The notes under the pieces: generated by a model
The model's database searches: none
What the model saw: the letters and a program-made list of their open reading frames with translations, nothing else
Told to the model about the DNA's origin: nothing
Position numbers and translations under genes: made by a program
In this document: positions 1-8,878 of the stretch, piece after piece
How positions within the stretch are numbered: position 1 is the first letter of the stretch
How the letters are laid out: each line of letters begins with the position of its first letter
Source of the DNA: Flagellimonas pelagia
GTDB lineage: Bacteria; Bacteroidota; Bacteroidia; Flavobacteriales; Flavobacteriaceae
Direction of reading: 5' to 3'
Length of the DNA stretch: 64,000 nucleotides
Assembly: GCF_003584135.1 (NCBI RefSeq)
Contig: NZ_QXFI01000029.1
Span: 23,501 to 87,500 of the forward strand

Positions 1-495
1 CTCGCTGAACTCCCCTGTCAATACTTTAAAAATAGCGTCGGAACCTTTGTCAAGACCGGCATAATAGTCTCCTTTTTTAAACTCGGGGATGATGATGGAT
101 TCGATGATACGTTTGGACATCAAGTCGGTAAGGGATCCTTCCACCCCATAACCCGTATTGATGGCAATCCTCCGGTCATCCTTCGCCAAAAGAACCAGAA
201 CCCCGTTGTCCTTGTCGGCCTGACCAATACCCCATTTGTGGCCCCATTGGGCTCCAAGATAAGTAATGTCCTCCCCTTCCGTGGAACCTATAATGGCTAC
301 CACAATTTGGGTGGAAGTGCTATCGGAATATCGAATAAGTTTTTGTTCCAAAGCCCTTTTTTGGGAATTGGACAGAAGGCTTACATAGTCGTACACACTG
401 GTCTGTACCTTGGGTTTTTCGGGTATGGTAAACTGCCCCCAAGCCAATGAGACACATAAAAATGCCAGTATGAAACTACCCTTTGGAAATGGCAT
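1..495 (-). CDS. TPM-domain protein with signal peptide (partial, C-terminus beyond window)
   Basis: The open frame runs off the left edge, leaving 165 codons. The ATG at 495-493 lies inside the end of the upstream TPM gene (20-nt overlap). Residues 1-21 form a signal peptide (hydrophobic ILAFLCVSLAW, then Q). From about residue 33 the sequence matches a TPM domain (TLP18.3/Psb32/MOLO-1), with the usual GVLVLLAKDDRR and INTGYGVEGSLTD blocks. TPM proteins are envelope proteins of poorly defined role, often encoded with LemA, and many have a C-terminal membrane anchor that would lie outside the window. It is the last visible gene of the LemA-TPM-TPM run and is probably co-translated with its neighbour. 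Confidence 0.85.
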   Translation of the reverse strand, partial: MPFPKGSFILAFLCVSLAWGQFTIPEKPKVQTSVYDYVSLLSNSQKRALEQKLIRYSDSTSTQIVVAIIGSTEGEDITYLGAQWGHKWGIGQADKDNGVLVLLAKDDRRIAINTGYGVEGSLTDLMSKRIIESIIIPEFKKGDYYAGLDKGSDAIFKVLTGEFSE

Positions 496-922
496 CGCTC
501 AGTTCATTGGTATCGTTCTGGTTCCATGGAAAATGGGACTGCAGTTCCTTGCCCGCCATTAAAACCCCTTCAACGATTCCTTGTTTAAAATTTCCTTTTT
601 TAAAATGGGAAGCCATCACATCTTTGGTAGTGTCCCAAAAACCTTTAGGTACGGCTCTGTCAATGCCTGTATCCCCATAAATGACGAATTTTTTATCGTC
701 CACGGCCACATAGATCAACACACCATTGTTTTCCTTGGTGTTATCCATTTTCAAAAAGTGGAAAATTTGCTGGGCCCTGCTAAAATGGTCTATTTTGGCA
801 GAGGCCTCAATATGGACCCTGATTTCGCCGGAAGTGTTCTTCTCGGCCTCAACAATGGCATTGATGATGTCCTGCTCCTCCTCGGCACTCAAAAATTCCT
901 CTACGTGCGACATGTTCGACAT
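476..922 (-). CDS. TPM-domain protein, cytosolic type
   Basis: This 148-residue protein has no signal peptide or membrane segment. It begins with an acidic helix (EEFLSAEEEQDIINAIVEAE) followed by a complete TPM fold: SGEIRVHIE, NGVLIYVAVDDKKFVIYGDTGID, and a terminal amphipathic helix. It is the short TPM form usually paired with a longer exported TPM protein and LemA in Bacteroidota. It starts 2 nt after the LemA stop and its 3' end overlaps the next TPM start, so the three are very likely one transcript. The precise function is unknown; a role in envelope or membrane-protein homeostasis is inferred only from family and context. Confidence 0.88.
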   Translation of the reverse strand: MSNMSHVEEFLSAEEEQDIINAIVEAEKNTSGEIRVHIEASAKIDHFSRAQQIFHFLKMDNTKENNGVLIYVAVDDKKFVIYGDTGIDRAVPKGFWDTTKDVMASHFKKGNFKQGIVEGVLMAGKELQSHFPWNQNDTNELSDAISKG

Positions 923-924
923 GC

Positions 925-1524
925 TTAATTGAATTCAAAGTTCACATCGGGGGCATTTTCTGCTCCTGGTTTGGAAGCGAAAAGTGCCATAGGGTCAAAA
1001 TTGCCTAAACTAGCCACAAAATTGGTGGGTATCTGTTGAATCTTGATATTGTACTCCCCGGCCAAATCGTTAAAACGGTTTCGCTCTACATTGATTCTAT
1101 TTTCAGTGCCTTCCAATTGGGATTGGAGTTCCAGGAAGTTTTGGTTAGCTTTTAGGTCAGGATAGCGTTCCACCGTGACCAATAATCTGGATAAGGCAGA
1201 GGAAAGGCCCGCCTGTGCTTCTTGAAATTGAGCCATTTGCTCCGGGGTGATGTTGTTCGCGTCTATAGTGGTGGAAGTGGCTTTTGCTCTTGCCTCGATA
1301 ACTTCCGACAAGGTAGTACGCTCAAAATCGGCAGCTCCTTGCACGGTTTTGACCAAGTTCCCGATCAGATCGCTTCTGCGTTGATAGGAACTTTCCACAT
1401 TGGCCCATTGCTTGGTCGCTTGGCCTTTCATATTCACAAGTTTATTGTTGGTGCTTACGTACCAACCGCCAATAAGCACTGCGATAACAATCAGTACTAT
1501 AATGGCGATGATGCCTTTTTTCAT
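925..1524 (-). CDS. LemA family protein
   Basis: This 199-residue protein has an N-terminal membrane segment (about residues 4-23, IIAIIVLIVIAVLIGGWY) followed by the helical LemA domain. Recognisable pieces are the NKLVNMKGQATKQWANVESSY stretch, QRRSDLIGNLVKTVQG and RFNDLAGEYN. LemA proteins are membrane-anchored with a helical body and have no established biochemical activity. The gene heads the LemA-TPM-TPM set, 20 nt downstream of the MerR gene. Length and motif order are normal for the family. Confidence 0.93.
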   Translation of the reverse strand: MKKGIIAIIVLIVIAVLIGGWYVSTNNKLVNMKGQATKQWANVESSYQRRSDLIGNLVKTVQGAADFERTTLSEVIEARAKATSTTIDANNITPEQMAQFQEAQAGLSSALSRLLVTVERYPDLKANQNFLELQSQLEGTENRINVERNRFNDLAGEYNIKIQQIPTNFVASLGNFDPMALFASKPGAENAPDVNFEFN

Positions 1525-1544
1525 TTTCGTATGGTTTTAGTGTT

Positions 1545-1874
1545 TTATAGTTGTTCCTTAATTTTCAGGAGTTCTGCCTTTACTTTTTCCAGTTTTTGGA
1601 TGACTTCAAAAGTGGAAAGCGCCTTTTGCTTTTCTTCTTTCAGATGGGTCTTGGCCCCTTCCAGGGTAAACCCACGTTCCTTCACCAGATGGTAGATCAT
1701 TTGAAGGTTCTTGATGTCCTCAGGTGTAAATTTTCGGTTACCCTTCGCGTTTTTTTTGGGTTGTAGCACATCAAACTCCTTTTCCCAAAAACGGATCAGG
1801 GAGGTGTTCACCCCAAAGGCGTTGGCTACTTCACCAATGCCATAATATCTTTTTTCAGGAAGCTCTATGTGCAT
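1545..1874 (-). CDS. MerR family transcriptional regulator
   Basis: This is a 109-residue MerR-type regulator. The winged HTH covers about residues 8-75 (YYGIGEVANAFGVNTSLIRF, FWEKEF, RKFTPEDI), followed by a coiled coil (about 75-109, rich in K/E/L) that would form the dimer. There is no C-terminal ligand domain and no metal-binding cysteines, so the effector is unknown. The start codon overlaps the last base of the M23 peptidase stop (TAATG), which indicates translational coupling. This short MerR next to an M23 peptidase is a common flavobacterial neighbourhood, and control of envelope genes is plausible but unproven. Confidence 0.9.
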   Translation of the reverse strand: MHIELPEKRYYGIGEVANAFGVNTSLIRFWEKEFDVLQPKKNAKGNRKFTPEDIKNLQMIYHLVKERGFTLEGAKTHLKEEKQKALSTFEVIQKLEKVKAELLKIKEQL

Positions 1875-2851
1875 TAATCCAAGGATTGGTTCTCTTGATT
1901 GGCATGTTTGAGCATGTTCTCAAACTCTTCTGCTGTCAAACTTCCGTAGTAGAAGTTAATGGGGTTGATGCGTTCCCCGTCCTTAAAGATCTCGTAGTGC
2001 AAATGCGGTGCTTCGGAACGACCGGTGCTGCCCACAAACCCGATGAGGTCACCACGTTTTACCTTTTGGCCCACGGTAACATTGTACTTGCTCAAGTGGC
2101 CGTACAAGGAAATATAACCGTACCCATGATCGATTCGGATATGTTTGCCATAACCCGAAGATTTGTTGTCGGCACGTGTGATCTTCCCGTCTCCAGAGGC
2201 ATAAATAGGAGTACCCCTTGGTGCGGTAAAGTCCATGCCCCAGTGCATTTTACGTGCCTTGGTAAAAGGGTCGGAACGCCAACCGTAACCTGATGCCATT
2301 CTTGTAAGATCTTCGTTGTTAATGGGTTGTATGGCCGGAATGGCCGCCAATAATTTTTCTTTCTCTTCGGCCAGTTTAGCGATTTCGTCCAACGACTTGG
2401 ATTGGATTACCATTTGTTTTTGAATGATATCCAACCGTTTGGTGGCATCAATGATGATTTCCGAATTGTTGAAACCTTCCAGGGATTTATATCGGTTGAT
2501 TCCCCCGAAACCAGCCCTGCGCTGTTCCTCGGGAATCGGATTGGCTTCAAAATACAATCGGTAAATATTGTTGTCCCGGTCTTCGATATTGGCTAAAACC
2601 TGCTCCATCTGTTGCATCTTCTTACTCAAAATATCGAACTGGAGTTCATAATTCCTCACCTCGCGCTCCAAGGAAAGTTCCTTGGGGGTGTTCACCCATC
2701 GGGTGTTCAACAGGATGATGAGTCCAAGAAAGCCGAACAGTGCGGAACCCAATACAAATAGCAGGACATTCCTGTATCTTTTGGATTTCTTCGGTTCGAT
2801 CTTTCGATAGGAAAGGGTGTCCGGGTCGTAATAGTACTTAACTTTAGACAT
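1874..2851 (-). CDS. M23 family metallopeptidase, membrane-anchored
   Basis: This 325-residue protein has a short cytosolic leader, one membrane segment (about residues 29-49), a coiled-coil region (about 60-95 and 140-172) and a C-terminal LytM/M23 domain (about 185-305). Zinc ligands and catalytic residues are visible: H203 and D207 in MHWGMD, and H283/H285 in APHLHYE. Family members cut peptidoglycan peptide cross-links, and a coiled coil before an intact LytM domain resembles MepM/ShyA-type enzymes. It is the first gene of the minus-strand run and is divergent from alaS with a 102-bp gap that must hold both promoters. Confidence 0.92.
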   Translation of the reverse strand: MSKVKYYYDPDTLSYRKIEPKKSKRYRNVLLFVLGSALFGFLGLIILLNTRWVNTPKELSLEREVRNYELQFDILSKKMQQMEQVLANIEDRDNNIYRLYFEANPIPEEQRRAGFGGINRYKSLEGFNNSEIIIDATKRLDIIQKQMVIQSKSLDEIAKLAEEKEKLLAAIPAIQPINNEDLTRMASGYGWRSDPFTKARKMHWGMDFTAPRGTPIYASGDGKITRADNKSSGYGKHIRIDHGYGYISLYGHLSKYNVTVGQKVKRGDLIGFVGSTGRSEAPHLHYEIFKDGERINPINFYYGSLTAEEFENMLKHANQENQSLD

Positions 2852-2953
2852 GAATGGATTTTATCCTATTTTTGCTCACTCTTTTATCAAAACAGACAAA
2901 TATAGAAATTGTTTTGCTTTAAGTGTTAAATTTAAGAAAACCCTAGGAATTCA

Positions 2954-5566
2954 ATGACATCCCAAGAAGTTAGAGCCCAGTTTTTAAACTTTTTCAAAGA
3001 GAAGAACCACAAGATCGTTCCATCGGCCCCCATGGTCATGAAGGACGATCCCACCTTGATGTTCACCAATGCGGGCATGAACCAGTTCAAGGAATATTTC
3101 TTGGGAAATTCCGTGGCCAAGCACAAGCGTTTGGCCGATACCCAAAAGTGTCTACGCGTAAGTGGCAAGCACAACGATTTGGAAGAAGTGGGGAAGGATA
3201 CCTACCACCATACCATGTTCGAGATGTTGGGCAACTGGAGTATCGGGGATTATTTTAAAAAAGAAGCCATTCAGTGGGCATGGGAATTGCTCACCGAAGT
3301 ATACAAAATAGACAAGGAAAGCCTATATGTTTCCATTTTTGAGGGCAGTGAGGACGATGGTTTGCCATTGGACCAAGAAGCCTATGATCTTTGGAAGGCC
3401 ATTGTGCCCGAGGACCGTATCATCAAAGGGAACAAAAAGGATAATTTTTGGGAAATGGGCGATCAGGGACCTTGCGGACCTTGTTCCGAAATCCACGTGG
3501 ACATTCGTTCCAAGGCCGAAAAAGCAAAAATTCCGGGAGCCTCTTTGGTGAACCAAGACCATCCACAGGTAGTGGAAATCTGGAACCTCGTTTTTATGCA
3601 GTTCAACCGAAAGGCCAACGGAAGTCTGGAACCTCTCCCTGAAAAGCATATTGATACGGGAATGGGCTTTGAGCGTTTGTGCATGGTGTTGCAGGGGGTA
3701 CAATCCAATTATGATACCGATGTATTCACGCCATTGATCCGAGAGATTGAAATCATTACAGGACACAAATACGGCAAGGATGAAAAAACGGATATCGCCA
3801 TTCGGGTGATTGCCGATCACGTTCGCGCGGTTTCGTTTTCCATTGCTGATGGACAATTGCCCAGCAATACAGGAGCTGGTTATGTGATCCGAAGGATTTT
3901 ACGACGCGCCATCCGATATGGTTTCACGTTTTTGGATACCAACCAACCTTTTATCCATCGATTGGTGAAGGTATTGGGCGAACAAATGGGTGCAGCCTTC
4001 CCAGAGTTGAAGGAGCAAAAACAGCTGATTGAGAATGTGATCAAGGAAGAGGAAAGTTCCTTCCTGAGCACTTTGGAGCAAGGTCTTGTACTTTTGGATT
4101 CGGTCATCAAATCGGCCAAGGAAAAGACCATTGATGGCGAAAAAGCTTTCGAATTATATGATACTTTTGGTTTTCCTATCGACTTGACCTCCCTGATTTT
4201 GGAGGAAAAAGGATATACGTTGGATGTGCAAGGTTTTAACAAGGCATTGAAGGCGCAAAAAGACCGTTCCCGTGCTGCATCCGAGGTTTCTAAGGATGAT
4301 TGGACCGTGTTGATGACGGATTCAGAACAGGAATTCATCGGCTATGATAGTCTTGAAGCTAATGTGAAGTTGGTGAAATACCGAAAGATCAGTAGCAAAA
4401 AAGAAGGAGATCAATACCAGTTGGTGTTCAACCTCACGCCCTTTTATGCCGAAGGCGGAGGCCAAGTGGGGGATAAAGGCTATTTGGAAGCACCCAATGG
4501 TGATGTCACCTATATTGTGGACACCAAAAGGGAAAACAACGAGATCGTACATTTTGCGGAATCACTTCCTGATAACGTAAACGAGACTTTCAAGGCGGTA
4601 GTGGACCATAAGCAACGTTGGAGAACAGCTTGCAACCATACCGCCACGCATTTGTTGCACCAAGCCCTTCGAGAAATTCTGGGTCCCCACGTGGAGCAAA
4701 AAGGCTCTGCGGTACATTCCAAATACCTGCGTTTCGATTTTTCGCACTTTGCCAAATTATCTGTTGAAGAGTTGCGAAAAGTGGAAAACTTCGTCAACGC
4801 CCGTATTGATGGACATTTGCCTTTGGAGGAACACCGGAATGTACCCATCAAACAAGCCATGGAAGATGGTGCTATGGCCCTTTTTGGCGAAAAATACGGC
4901 GATACCGTACGTACGATCCGGTTTGGACAATCCATAGAACTTTGCGGGGGTACCCATGTGAAGAACACGGGTGATATCTGGTATTTCAAAATTGTGTCCG
5001 AAGGTGCCGTGGCAGCGGGTATCCGAAGGATCGAGGCCATCACTTCCGATGCAGTGAAAGAATTTTACTTTACGAACAACCGCATGTTGTTCGAGATCAA
5101 AGATCTTTTGCACAATACACCAGACCCAGTCAAAGCCGTGGCGAGTTTGCAAGATGAAAATACGGCGCTTAAAAAACAAGTGGAGCAGTTGTTGAAGGAC
5201 AAGGCCAAAGGGTTGAAAAATGACCTGATTGCCGAGTTGAAAGAGATCAACGGAATCCAATTCCTTTCCAAAAAAGTGGATTTGGATGCCGCGGGTATCA
5301 AGGATTTGTCCTTTGAGATAGGAGGACAAATAGATAACCTCTTCCTATTGCTTGCTTCCGAAAATGAGGGCAAGGCCTTGTTGAGCTGTTATATTTCCAA
5401 AGAATTGGTAGCTTCCAAAAACTTGAACGCGGGAACCATTGTCCGTGAATTGGGCAAATACATCCAAGGCGGTGGTGGAGGCCAACCCTTCTTTGCAACC
5501 GCAGGGGGTAAAAACCCTGCTGGAATCCCGGAAGCTTTAGATAAAGTGAAGGCATATATCTCTTGA
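2954..5566 (+). CDS. alaS: alanine--tRNA ligase
   Basis: This is a full-length 870-residue cytosolic class II synthetase that charges tRNA-Ala with alanine. It shows the class II catalytic core at the N-terminus (motif 1 region [10 protein letters not shown], then [13 protein letters not shown]), the tRNA-recognition middle part, the editing domain with zinc ligands H562/H566 (HTATH) and C664/H668 (CGGTH), and the C-terminal oligomerisation domain ending in a GGGGG-rich stretch. The editing site hydrolyses Ser/Gly-tRNA-Ala. The stop overlaps the start of the GSCFA gene by one base, so alaS, GSCFA and DUF4230 form a tight operon. Confidence 0.98.
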   Translation: MTSQEVRAQFLNFFKEKNHKIVPSAPMVMKDDPTLMFTNAGMNQFKEYFLGNSVAKHKRLADTQKCLRVSGKHNDLEEVGKDTYHHTMFEMLGNWSIGDYFKKEAIQWAWELLTEVYKIDKESLYVSIFEGSEDDGLPLDQEAYDLWKAIVPEDRIIKGNKKDNFWEMGDQGPCGPCSEIHVDIRSKAEKAKIPGASLVNQDHPQVVEIWNLVFMQFNRKANGSLEPLPEKHIDTGMGFERLCMVLQGVQSNYDTDVFTPLIREIEIITGHKYGKDEKTDIAIRVIADHVRAVSFSIADGQLPSNTGAGYVIRRILRRAIRYGFTFLDTNQPFIHRLVKVLGEQMGAAFPELKEQKQLIENVIKEEESSFLSTLEQGLVLLDSVIKSAKEKTIDGEKAFELYDTFGFPIDLTSLILEEKGYTLDVQGFNKALKAQKDRSRAASEVSKDDWTVLMTDSEQEFIGYDSLEANVKLVKYRKISSKKEGDQYQLVFNLTPFYAEGGGQVGDKGYLEAPNGDVTYIVDTKRENNEIVHFAESLPDNVNETFKAVVDHKQRWRTACNHTATHLLHQALREILGPHVEQKGSAVHSKYLRFDFSHFAKLSVEELRKVENFVNARIDGHLPLEEHRNVPIKQAMEDGAMALFGEKYGDTVRTIRFGQSIELCGGTHVKNTGDIWYFKIVSEGAVAAGIRRIEAITSDAVKEFYFTNNRMLFEIKDLLHNTPDPVKAVASLQDENTALKKQVEQLLKDKAKGLKNDLIAELKEINGIQFLSKKVDLDAAGIKDLSFEIGGQIDNLFLLLASENEGKALLSCYISKELVASKNLNAGTIVRELGKYIQGGGGGQPFFATAGGKNPAGIPEALDKVKAYIS

Positions 5567-6525
5567 TGGAGCTACAGACCAAAGTACCCTTACAACCCGC
5601 AGATCATCCCATCGATTATCAGGGAAAAGTGTTGTTGTTGGGTTCTTGTTTTGTGGAAAACATGGGGGACAAGCTGGAGTATTTTCAGTTTCCCCAATAC
5701 CAAAATCCTTTCGGGGTGTTGTTCCAGCCTTTGGCTTTGGAAAATTTGGTAAAGCGTGCTTTGGAAGGTACTTATTACCATCCAGATGAGGTGTTTTGCC
5801 AAGAAGGTATCTGGCGTTGTTTCGATGCGCATTCCGAGGTCCGTTCCGATGACCAAAAAACCTTGGTGGAACTGCTCAACCAAAGGTTGCGACTTACCAG
5901 ACAATGGGTGGAAAGTGCTTCACATATCATTATAACACTCGGGACGGCTTGGGTATACGAGCATAATGCTTCCCAAAAAATAGTGGCCAACTGCCACAAG
6001 GTGCCCCAAAGGGGATTCACTAAAAAACTGATTTCAGTAGATGCCATCCAATCTAGTTTGGAAAATCTGGTGAGTTTGATTGGCAAGGCAAATCCAATGG
6101 CAAACCTCATTTTTACGATTTCCCCGGTTCGGCACCTGAAGGATGGCTTTATGGAAAACCAACAGAGCAAATCACATCTGATTGCGGCATTGCATCAAAT
6201 CGTGTCATCTCGAGCGCAGTCGAGAGGTGTGTCCTACTTTCCGGCTTACGAGATCATGATGGACGAACTTCGTGACTATCGTTTTTATGCCGAGGATATG
6301 GTACATCCCAATGACCTGGCCGTGGATTACATCTGGGAAAAGTTCAAAGCGGTCTGGATTTCTTCCGAAGTTCACCCCATTATGGATGAAGTGGAAAGCG
6401 TTCGAAAAGGGTTGCAGCACCGCCCTTTTAACCCAGGATCGGAGGCGCACCAGAAGTTCAAGACATCGCTCCGGTCAAAAATTACGTATCTTCAAGAAAG
6501 GTATCCTTTCATGAAATTCGAATAA
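5566..6525 (+). CDS. GSCFA domain-containing protein carrying an in-frame repeat-derived segment
   Basis: This 319-residue protein begins at ATG 5566; a TTG directly before it is in frame but less likely. The family signature LLGSCFVENMG is at about residues 21-31, followed by QNPFGVLFQP. The C-terminal half has DELRDYRFYAEDMVHPND, typical of this SGNH-hydrolase-like family. Bacteroidota members are predicted cytosolic hydrolases of unknown substrate. Bases 6204-6227 match a hairpin repeat of the kind normally intergenic in this group, and encode the odd stretch VSSRAQSRG just before the conserved YFPAYEIMMDE. The frame is kept, so the protein is probably functional. It overlaps alaS by 1 nt and directly abuts DUF4230. 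Confidence 0.93.
   Translation: MELQTKVPLQPADHPIDYQGKVLLLGSCFVENMGDKLEYFQFPQYQNPFGVLFQPLALENLVKRALEGTYYHPDEVFCQEGIWRCFDAHSEVRSDDQKTLVELLNQRLRLTRQWVESASHIIITLGTAWVYEHNASQKIVANCHKVPQRGFTKKLISVDAIQSSLENLVSLIGKANPMANLIFTISPVRHLKDGFMENQQSKSHLIAALHQIVSSRAQSRGVSYFPAYEIMMDELRDYRFYAEDMVHPNDLAVDYIWEKFKAVWISSEVHPIMDEVESVRKGLQHRPFNPGSEAHQKFKTSLRSKITYLQERYPFMKFE
6204..6227. repeat. hairpin repeat inside the GSCFA coding region
   Basis: The sequence starts GTCATCTCGAG and closes TCGAGAGG, giving a CTCGA/TCGAG stem around a short loop. It has the GTCAT left end shared with the intergenic hairpin repeats elsewhere in this window. It is translated in frame as part of the GSCFA protein. Confidence 0.6.
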
Positions 6526-7140
6526 ATGAAGAAAATATTCATTGGCGCTGTAATTGCTTTGGCTTCGGTTTTGATCTATAGATCGTGCACCGACGATAGG
6601 CAACAAAAGACCATTCTGCAGGAGAATTCCATGCTGATCCAGCAGGAACTCAAAAACGTTTCCAAGCTGATCGTCACAGAAGGTCATTTTGCCGAAGTCT
6701 ACAATTATAAGGACTCTCGGGAACTTTTTGGACCGCTGGTTACCGCCCAGAAAAAAGCGTTGGTGGTGGTGAATGCAGAGGTAATGGTGATGTATGACCT
6801 TTCCCAGGTCACCTATGATCTGGATGAGGAAAACAAGATCGTTAAGATCACGAACATTCCGGAACCTGAGATCAAGATCAACCCCGATTTTGAATATTAT
6901 GATGTCACCGCGGATTACCTCAATCCTTTCAATGCGGAAGATTACAATTTGATCAAGCGCAATGTAAACGCTTCCTTGATGAAAAAAATTGATGCCTCCA
7001 CACTGCGATCCAATGCCGAAAACCGCTTGGTAAGCGAACTTTCCCGAATTTTGGTGCTTACCCATTCCATGGGTTGGACCTTAGTTTTTGAGGATACTCC
7101 GGTACAGAATATGGAAGAATTGGATCAAATTTTGGATTGA
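6526..7140 (+). CDS. DUF4230 domain-containing protein
   Basis: This 204-residue protein has an N-terminal membrane anchor or uncleaved signal (about residues 4-20, IGAVIALASVLIYRS; the Cys at 21 could instead be a lipidation site). The rest is a DUF4230 domain: SKLIVTEGHFAEVYNY, KKALVVVNAEVMVMYDLS, KITNIPEPEI. The domain's activity is unknown. The ATG follows the GSCFA stop with no spacer, so translation is surely coupled to the alaS-GSCFA transcript. Length is normal. Confidence 0.9.
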   Translation: MKKIFIGAVIALASVLIYRSCTDDRQQKTILQENSMLIQQELKNVSKLIVTEGHFAEVYNYKDSRELFGPLVTAQKKALVVVNAEVMVMYDLSQVTYDLDEENKIVKITNIPEPEIKINPDFEYYDVTADYLNPFNAEDYNLIKRNVNASLMKKIDASTLRSNAENRLVSELSRILVLTHSMGWTLVFEDTPVQNMEELDQILD

Positions 7141-7195
7141 GTTGTCACATTTTCCATTTTTTTGCGTCTTTATATTTCATCAATCAATACAACCA

Positions 7196-8878
7196 ATGTT
7201 TAAAAGAGCACTACTAACCGTCCTTTTAGCCACTTTTCTCTTTTCCTGTAATCAAAAACCCGAAGCCGATATCTGCTACACCATAACCCCGGTTAAGGTA
7301 GATAGTGTGTCTCAATTGAAAATACACATGAGTATTCCCGCGGACACCAGTGGGGTGACCACCTTGTCCTTTCCCAATGAGGCTTGGGGGGAAGAAAACC
7401 TATACAATACCTTGGGCGAGATGCGTTTGCTGAATGTGGAGGGTGTGGTGGAAAAGGATGCCGACAGTAGCCGCATCGTTTTGATGCACCCCAAGGATAC
7501 TGAACAACTGGAATTCGAGTACTTTTTGAAGCAGGATTTTGAAGGGGAACTCTCTACCCGTGCAGTATACCGACCTGTCATCAACCAGAATTATTTTCAC
7601 CTGTTCTCGCACAACATGTTCATGGTGCCGGAAAATACCAAAGATCAGTTGGATATTTCCTTGGATTGGACCGGTTTCCCTAAAGAGTATACCATCCACA
7701 ATAGTTTTGGAAGTCAGGAACGGGAACAGTTGTTAAAACATGTGGACAAGGAACTTTTTGGGAGCGCTATTTTTGTGGGAGGAGACTTTAGGGTGCTTTC
7801 TGGGGAGATCCAAGGCAACCAAATCAGTTTGGCAACCCGCGGGGAATGGATTCCGTTCCAAGAAGAGGATGTGTTCCAGGTGCTGGAACAGACCTTGACC
7901 TGTCAGCGCAATTTCTGGAACGACCATTCACAAGAATACTTCACAGTGACCATGCAGCCTTTTCCACAGGAAACTGGCAGCAGTTTTCAAGGGACGGGTC
8001 TCACCAATTCCTTTGCCACCTCTATTTCCAACAACGATTTTACGGATATTGAACAGTTGGTGTACCTGTTCAACCATGAGCTGATGCATAATTGGATCGG
8101 CCATACCATCAAAAATGAAAATGAAGAGGAACAGTACTGGTTCAGCGAAGGATTTACCGAATACTATACTTTCAAGAATATCGCCGCCAACAAAATCCAT
8201 GGTCTGTCCGGAGGTTTTTATATCCACGAGATCAACCGCACCATTCGAGATCTATATGCTTCCCCAGTGGTGGAAGCGCCCAATGCCGATATTAATTATG
8301 AGAATTTTTGGGGGAATCGGGATTATTCCAAACTGCCTTATTGGCGAGGGGCAGTGTTTGCCTTTTATCTGGACCAGAAAATCCGTGAAACTTCAGAAGG
8401 AAAACAAAGCTTGGATGATGTGATGCATCAGATTTATAAGGATGTAAAGTCAAAAGACCAGAAATTGACCCATGCCTATTTCATCAAAGTGATGCAGGGT
8501 TTTTTGGGTGATGATTTTGAAGCCTTTTTTCAAACACATATTGAAGAAGGGGGCAAATTGGACCTTTACGGATTGTCTGATGAGTTGGGATTGGAGTATG
8601 ACCCCATGAACGACATCTACGAGTTGGGTTTTACATTTACTGAAGACCGAAAAGGTATCCAAAGTGTGGTGGAAGGCAGTGCGGCCTGGAATGCAGGTTT
8701 GCGTGAAGGGGATGAGGTGTTTTCTCGCAGCATTTGGCAAGGTAGCATTGACCACCAAGTGGAACTCGGGGTAAAACGTAATGGAAAAACCTTGAAATTG
8801 GCTTTCTATCCCATCAAAAAGGCTATGGTGCCCCAACTGAAGGAAACCGAATCCAATATCAAAAAACTTGGCTTTTAG
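7196..8878 (+). CDS. M61 family metallopeptidase, lipoprotein
   Basis: This 560-residue protein is best started at ATG 7196, because the first residues then form a lipoprotein signal (LLATFLFSCN). The frame is open 36 codons further upstream, but that part has no signal-like sequence. The zinc site is H294-E295-x-x-H298 (HELMH), with the downstream Glu of WFSEGFTEYY (E318) as third ligand, the gluzincin pattern of glycyl-aminopeptidase-like M61 enzymes. A PDZ domain occupies about residues 475-550 (IQSVVEGSAAWNAGLREGDE). It probably acts at the periplasmic face of a membrane. It ends convergently with the aromatic hydroxylase gene, the stops overlapping by 4 nt. Confidence 0.93.
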   Translation: MFKRALLTVLLATFLFSCNQKPEADICYTITPVKVDSVSQLKIHMSIPADTSGVTTLSFPNEAWGEENLYNTLGEMRLLNVEGVVEKDADSSRIVLMHPKDTEQLEFEYFLKQDFEGELSTRAVYRPVINQNYFHLFSHNMFMVPENTKDQLDISLDWTGFPKEYTIHNSFGSQEREQLLKHVDKELFGSAIFVGGDFRVLSGEIQGNQISLATRGEWIPFQEEDVFQVLEQTLTCQRNFWNDHSQEYFTVTMQPFPQETGSSFQGTGLTNSFATSISNNDFTDIEQLVYLFNHELMHNWIGHTIKNENEEEQYWFSEGFTEYYTFKNIAANKIHGLSGGFYIHEINRTIRDLYASPVVEAPNADINYENFWGNRDYSKLPYWRGAVFAFYLDQKIRETSEGKQSLDDVMHQIYKDVKSKDQKLTHAYFIKVMQGFLGDDFEAFFQTHIEEGGKLDLYGLSDELGLEYDPMNDIYELGFTFTEDRKGIQSVVEGSAAWNAGLREGDEVFSRSIWQGSIDHQVELGVKRNGKTLKLAFYPIKKAMVPQLKETESNIKKLGF

